Notes under the pieces: generated by a model
The model's input: only the letters and a program-made list of their open reading frames with translations
Told to the model about the DNA's origin: nothing
Databases searched by the model: none
Translations under genes and position numbers: made by a program
In this document: piece after piece, positions 7,618-11,403 of the stretch
Layout of the letters: each line of letters opens with the position of its first letter
How positions within the stretch are numbered: position 1 is the first letter of the stretch
NCBI GenBank assembly: GCA_002471865.1
Contig: DKQU01000097.1
Coordinates: 1-11,403, forward strand
Direction of reading: 5' to 3'
From: Fidelibacterota bacterium UBA7300
Lineage (GTDB): Bacteria; Fidelibacterota; Marinisomatia; Marinisomatales; UBA2128
DNA length: 11,403 nucleotides

Positions 7618-9003
7618 ATGAGTTCTAAAAAAGAGAAAATGTCAACATCCATCAACCGAAGAGATTTTATAAAAACTTCTCTGCTGGCCGGCGCCGGTAC
7701 TTTTTTGGTACCTAAAGTGGTTCTTGGACGGTCAATAGTCAGAGATAAAGTCCGGCTAGGATTCATCGGTACAGGCTTGCGAGGTCAATGGGTTATGTGG
7801 CTGACTGCAAAACGACCAGATGTGGAGATTGCAGCCATATGTGACATTGATGAGGGGATGATTGCCAGTGCGTTAAAAATCTTAAAAGATAGTGGTAAGC
7901 CAGAACCGAGGGTTTATAAAAATGGGGATGAGGATTTCCGAAATATGGTAGCCAATGAAGATTTGGATGGAGTATATATTGCTACGCCTTGGGAGTGGCA
8001 TCACCCCATGTCTATAGCTGCCATGAGTAATGGAATCCATGTAGGGACTGAAGTTCCTGCGGCATTAACTGTAAATGACTGCTGGGATCTGGTTAACACT
8101 TCGGAATCGACCGGCAAATTTTGTATGATCATGGAGAATGTCTGCTACCGCCGGGATGTGATGGCAGTTTTGAACATGGTTAGGAAGGGACTTTTTGGCG
8201 AATTACTTCATCTTCAGTGCGGTTATCAGCATGACCTTAGGAATGTTAAATTTAACGATGGAAAGCAACCTTATGGCGGCGGAGTGGAATTTGGTGAAAA
8301 AGGCTTCAGCGAGGCAAAGTGGCGAACACTCCATTCCGTTAACCGTAACGGTGATCTTTACCCAACTCATGGCGTTGGACCAGTGTCTACCATGTTGAAC
8401 ATTAATCGAGGGAATCGATTCGTCCACCTGACCTCAACTGCCACAAAGTCCCGCGGACTTCACAAATATATCGTGGATCAGGGCGGCACGGACCATCCTA
8501 ACGCCCAGCTGAATTTTAAGCTTGGTGACATCGTAACGACGGTTATTAAGTGTGCCAATGGCGAGACGGTAGTGGTGAGTCATGATACAAATTCCCCAAG
8601 ACCCTATTCGTTGAACTTCAGGGTTCAGGGTACACGCGGTCTCTGGATGGTCGATAACGATTCCATCTACATCGATGGTGAGAGTCCTGAGCCGAACCAA
8701 TGGGAGCCGGCTCAACCTTATCTGGAGAAGTATGACCATCCGCTCTGGAAGCGGTTTGAAGATCAGGCTACTGGCTCAGGTCACGGCGGAATGGACTTCT
8801 TTATTCTCAGGGCATTCATCGAATCGCTGAAGCGTGAAGTTCCGCCGCCCATTGACGTTTATGATGCCGTTTCCATGAGCGTTATCAGTCCCTTGTCTGA
8901 GCAGTCCATTGCAAATAGAAGTACCTCGGTTGAGTTTCCAGACTTTACCCGCGGAAAATGGAAAACAAACGCTCGGATCTTTGGATTAAATGATGAATTT
9001 TAA
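7618..9003 (+). CDS. Tat-exported Gfo/Idh/MocA-fold protein, GH109-like (alpha-N-acetylgalactosaminidase family)
   Basis: The protein is a Rossmann-fold NAD(P)-binding enzyme carrying a twin-arginine signal (NRRDFIK at 13-19, hydrophobic stretch about 20-36), so it is probably exported folded with its cofactor. The dinucleotide motif GFIGTGLRGQ is at 48-57. It has EVP (Glu145) where simple dehydrogenases of this family have the EKP lysine. It also has MENVCY (172-177), KWR (Arg236), YPTH (248-251) and Tyr330. These fit GH109 glycosidases, which use bound NAD+ in an oxidation-elimination mechanism. From my memory of the Elizabethkingia enzyme, Arg213, Tyr225, His228 and Tyr307 map here with a constant offset of 23. 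Substrate is unproven; alpha-GalNAc is the family's founding activity. An internal ATG at 7639 after AAAGAGAAA is an equally possible start and keeps the Tat signal. Confidence 0.85.
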   Translation: MSSKKEKMSTSINRRDFIKTSLLAGAGTFLVPKVVLGRSIVRDKVRLGFIGTGLRGQWVMWLTAKRPDVEIAAICDIDEGMIASALKILKDSGKPEPRVYKNGDEDFRNMVANEDLDGVYIATPWEWHHPMSIAAMSNGIHVGTEVPAALTVNDCWDLVNTSESTGKFCMIMENVCYRRDVMAVLNMVRKGLFGELLHLQCGYQHDLRNVKFNDGKQPYGGGVEFGEKGFSEAKWRTLHSVNRNGDLYPTHGVGPVSTMLNINRGNRFVHLTSTATKSRGLHKYIVDQGGTDHPNAQLNFKLGDIVTTVIKCANGETVVVSHDTNSPRPYSLNFRVQGTRGLWMVDNDSIYIDGESPEPNQWEPAQPYLEKYDHPLWKRFEDQATGSGHGGMDFFILRAFIESLKREVPPPIDVYDAVSMSVISPLSEQSIANRSTSVEFPDFTRGKWKTNARIFGLNDEF

Positions 9004-9006
9004 TTT

Positions 9007-11019
9007 ATGACTCTCTCATTTTTAGACTGGTTCATTGTTGGTGCTTACTTCGTGGTATCATTAGCCGTAGGCCTTTGGGCGTCGAAAAAGGCAGGACAGG
9101 ACACCCAATCCTTTTTTCTCGCCGGCCGGAATATGCCTTGGTGGCTTTTAGGTGTTTCCATGGTCGCGACTACGTTTTCCACTGACACCCCAAACCTTGT
9201 TACAGATTTGGTTCGTCAGAAAGGCGTCAGCGGGAATTGGGTCTGGTGGGCCTTTCTTCTGACGGGTATGCTGACAGTATTTGTCTATGCACGGCTCTGG
9301 AAACGATCCGGTGTGATGACGGACATTGAATTTTATGAGCTAAGATATAGTGGGAAAGCGGCTGCATTTTTACGGGGGTTTCGTGCACTCTATCTTGGAT
9401 TGGTGTTTAATGTACTCGTTATGGGTGCTGTGAGTCTGGCAGCGATAAAGTTTGGTGGAATTGTCCTCGGTTGGCCGGGTTGGCTGACGTTAACAATTGC
9501 CTGTTCCATTACGCTGTTCTATTCGACTCTTGGCGGACTTAAAGCAGTAATAATAACGGATTTTCTGCAATTCATTCTGGCAATGATTGGTTCGGTCTGG
9601 GCGGCTGTTTATCTTCTGGGATTAGAGAAAGTTGGCGGACTTTCCACATTGTTCTCGCATGAAAACGTTGTTGACAAAATATCTCTCATTCCTGATATGA
9701 GTGACCCCAATATTTGGGTGCCTATTTTACTGGTTCCTTTAGCCGTTCAATGGTGGGCCAGTTACTATCCGGGTGCAGAGCCTGGGGGTGGCGGATATAT
9801 CGCACAGCGGATGTTTTCTGCAAAAAATGAATCCCATGCTGTGAAGGCATCACTGTTTTTCAATATCGCACATTATGCATTGAGACCCTGGCCGTGGATT
9901 ATCATCGCCCTCTCTTCGTTGGTCATGTTCCCTGAACTTTCAGATTTGCATCAGGCATTCCCGGATATACCAGAAGACAAATTAGGCCACGATATTGCTT
10001 ATCCGGCAATGCTTACCTTGTTACCTGTCGGATTATTGGGATTGGTCGCAGCTTCGTTGATTGCAGCCTTCATGAGTACCATGTCAACTCAGGTCAATCT
10101 GGGCGCAAGTTATCTGGTTAACGATTATTACCGTCGGTTTATAGATACTGATGCCAGTGAACGAAAACTGGTCTGGATTGCTAGGCTGTTTACCATCATT
10201 TCTATTGGATTAGGTGCAGGTCTTGGTTTAATGCTGACTAATGCCGGTCAGGCATTTTCACTGTTGCTCCTGTTAGGCGCAGGTACTGGCTTGATCTATA
10301 TCCTACGATGGTTCTGGTGGCGAATCAATGCCTACACGGAAATTGTTGCCATGGTCAGTTCTCTTATCATCGCGGTGTATTTTAATTTTATTCATGACAG
10401 CTTAGATGTGCTGCCGTTAGAATCTTGGCAAAAAATTGTTATAGGGGCGTTGTTGACAACGGCAGTATGGATCATTGCAACTTTTTTGACTCCACCTGAT
10501 GATGAAGAAACCCTCAAATATTTTGTAAAGAAAGTAAATCCTGGCGGGCCGGGGTGGTCTTCTTATTCCCAGTATGTTGATGCTTCGGACACCAAGCCGT
10601 GGCCCGTACCACGGGGGATTTTGATGATGGTTCTGGGATGTATCGCTGTCTACAGCCTTCTTCTAGGAACAGGGTTTTGGCTCTACAGTCAGGCAGGAAT
10701 GGGTGCTCTTCTCACTGTTGTTTTCGGAGTTTCTGTAGTGCTGCTTTTAAGACTTTGGTCACCCCCAAAACCTACTGTTCCGACGAAACCAATAAAAACC
10801 ACAAAACTTACGTTTCCCCCAAAACCTACTGTTCCGACGAAACCAATAAAAACTACAAAAATCACATTCTCCCCGAAACCTATATTCCCCCCCAAACCTA
10901 TATTTCCTCCAAAATTTACAGTTCCCAAGAAACCGATAAAAACCACAAAACTCACGTTTCCCCCAAAACCTACGTTTCTCACGAAACCTTCGTTTTCTTT
11001 GAAACCAAAAAGTGGATAG
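9007..11019 (+). CDS. Sodium:solute symporter (SSS family) with repetitive Pro/Lys C-terminal tail
   Basis: An inner-membrane transporter of the SSS/SGLT family that imports a solute, probably a sugar given its neighbours, with sodium. The first 585 residues are the transporter, with about 13-14 hydrophobic segments (first about 7-25, last about 565-582). The family signature GGLKAVIITDFLQF is at 176-189. The helix with FMSTMSTQVNLGASYLVNDY (355-374) places Ser360/Thr361 at the expected Na2 sodium site. Residues 586-670 are an unusual add-on: fourteen tandem hexapeptides with no acidic residue, described separately. Such a basic tail is most easily placed in the cytoplasm (positive-inside rule). 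The ATG lies 3 bp after the previous stop, without a Shine-Dalgarno. The solute cannot be named from sequence. Confidence 0.93.
   Translation: MTLSFLDWFIVGAYFVVSLAVGLWASKKAGQDTQSFFLAGRNMPWWLLGVSMVATTFSTDTPNLVTDLVRQKGVSGNWVWWAFLLTGMLTVFVYARLWKRSGVMTDIEFYELRYSGKAAAFLRGFRALYLGLVFNVLVMGAVSLAAIKFGGIVLGWPGWLTLTIACSITLFYSTLGGLKAVIITDFLQFILAMIGSVWAAVYLLGLEKVGGLSTLFSHENVVDKISLIPDMSDPNIWVPILLVPLAVQWWASYYPGAEPGGGGYIAQRMFSAKNESHAVKASLFFNIAHYALRPWPWIIIALSSLVMFPELSDLHQAFPDIPEDKLGHDIAYPAMLTLLPVGLLGLVAASLIAAFMSTMSTQVNLGASYLVNDYYRRFIDTDASERKLVWIARLFTIISIGLGAGLGLMLTNAGQAFSLLLLLGAGTGLIYILRWFWWRINAYTEIVAMVSSLIIAVYFNFIHDSLDVLPLESWQKIVIGALLTTAVWIIATFLTPPDDEETLKYFVKKVNPGGPGWSSYSQYVDASDTKPWPVPRGILMMVLGCIAVYSLLLGTGFWLYSQAGMGALLTVVFGVSVVLLLRLWSPPKPTVPTKPIKTTKLTFPPKPTVPTKPIKTTKITFSPKPIFPPKPIFPPKFTVPKKPIKTTKLTFPPKPTFLTKPSFSLKPKSG
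10762..11016 (+). repeat. In-frame 18-bp tandem repeat, nested in a 54-bp repeat, at the 3' end of the symporter gene
   Basis: Fourteen consecutive 18-bp units (the last continuing into the final Gly codon) each encode a hexapeptide of the form xxKxxx, for example PPKPTV, PTKPIK, TTKLTF. The third codon is AAA in all fourteen. Three units form a 54-bp higher-order repeat: 10762-10815 and 10816-10869 are identical over their first 38 bases and differ at five of the last sixteen, and a more diverged third copy lies at 10906-10959. The encoded 85 residues contain 24 Pro and 19 Lys and no Asp, Glu or Arg. Because the unit is a multiple of three, gain or loss of copies would change tail length without breaking the frame. 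Confidence 0.95.
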
Positions 11020-11020
11020 T

Positions 11021-11403
11021 GTGAAACAGACTCTTACCGTTTCAAGTCCAGGGCGCCTCTGTCTATTTGGTGAGCACCAGGATTACCTGGGCCTCCCGGT
11101 AATTTCCATGGCCATATCCCTTCGTGCTCATATTCATGGTGCAAAGCATTTGATCCGAGAAGTAATTATTCACAAACCAGATATCAATGAAACTGAATCA
11201 TTTTTTTTGGATGATTTTTCCTACTCCAAACCGCGGGATTATTTCAAAAGTGGGATTAATGTGTGTCGAAGGGAAGGACTTATTTTTTCCAATGGGTTTG
11301 AATGTGAAATAACCAGCAAGATTCCTTATCAATCAGGGACCAGCAGTTCATCAGCGATCATGGTGAGCTGGATTCACTTTTTATCCAAAATGGCTGATGA
11401 GCC
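11021..11403 (+). CDS. Galactokinase-like GHMP kinase, N-terminal part (cut by window end)
   Basis: This open frame starts with GTG one base after the symporter stop and runs off the window after 127 codons. GHMP kinases phosphorylate small molecules such as galactose, other sugars or mevalonate using ATP. Residues 9-29 (SPGRLCLFGEHQDYLGLPVIS) match the galactokinase-type sugar-binding signature, with Gln where E. coli GalK has Thr (GEHTDY). Residues 101-112 (IPYQSGTSSSSA) are the glycine/serine-rich phosphate-binding motif 2. The signature begins about residue 9, so the N-terminus is shorter than that of classical GalK. With the GH109-like enzyme and symporter just upstream, a sugar-1-kinase role is likely, but the substrate is open. 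No Shine-Dalgarno is visible; translation is probably coupled to the symporter. Confidence 0.85.
   Translation, partial: MKQTLTVSSPGRLCLFGEHQDYLGLPVISMAISLRAHIHGAKHLIREVIIHKPDINETESFFLDDFSYSKPRDYFKSGINVCRREGLIFSNGFECEITSKIPYQSGTSSSSAIMVSWIHFLSKMADE

Noticed and set aside
10762..10959. 54-bp direct repeats as a CRISPR-like or mobile repeat array
   Set aside because: The repeats are contiguous with no unique spacers, have no palindromic ends, and keep the reading frame of a protein gene.
10689..10982. Antisense open frame encoding a Gly/Phe/Val-rich repetitive protein
   Set aside because: It is the reverse complement of the 18-bp coding repeats in the symporter tail; a repeat free of stops in one frame is often open in others. 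It has no independent start context or family resemblance.
10599..11024. Second + strand frame open through the repeat (rich in KTY and DETNKN)
   Set aside because: Same cause: an alternative frame of the tandem repeat. The membrane segments and family motifs lie in the symporter frame, and the AAA codon is constant in that frame.

Overview
The window reads entirely on the + strand. It holds the 3' part of an F-type ATP synthase operon, an aspartyl-tRNA synthetase gene, and then a tightly packed four-gene cluster that looks like carbohydrate or amino-sugar salvage. The organism is bacterial: the F1 order is b-delta-alpha-gamma-beta-epsilon, the AspRS is of bacterial type with a GAD insertion, and gene packing is very dense. 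Only one of the ten visible start codons (atpD) has a clear Shine-Dalgarno sequence. Together with a Tat-exported GH109-like enzyme and a sodium:sugar-type symporter, this fits the FCB group, perhaps Marinimicrobia or a relative. That placement is an inference with low to moderate confidence.

Region 1 (1-5002) is atpF (3' part), atpH, atpA, atpG, atpD and atpC. Spacing runs from a 23-bp overlap to a 43-bp gap, with stop/start contacts (TAAATG, TGATG) that suggest translational coupling. The catalytic and nucleotide-binding motifs I checked in alpha and beta are intact. The epsilon subunit carries every residue I recall for the ATP-sensing site of the thermophilic Bacillus PS3 epsilon.

Region 2 (5061-6830) is aspS. 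Two residues in its anticodon-binding domain (His32, Gly84) match the non-discriminating type, which also charges tRNA-Asn.

Region 3 (6889-11403) is a sirtuin deacylase, a Tat-signal GH109-like NAD-dependent glycosidase/oxidoreductase, a sodium:solute symporter, and the first 127 codons of a galactokinase-like GHMP kinase that runs off the window. The gaps between these four genes are 0, 3 and 1 bp, so they are probably one transcript. A possible promoter with a perfect TATAAT lies just before the sirtuin. A simple model is that the exported NAD-dependent enzyme releases a sugar such as an N-acetylhexosamine, the symporter imports it with sodium, and the GHMP kinase phosphorylates it.

The most unusual sequence is the last 85 codons of the symporter gene. 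They are fourteen tandem 18-bp units encoding six-residue repeats with an invariant AAA lysine codon at position 3, nested in a 54-bp higher-order repeat. The product is a Pro/Lys-rich tail with no acidic residue. There are no intergenic stretches over 60 bp, and I saw no RNA genes, insertion sequences or CRISPR arrays.
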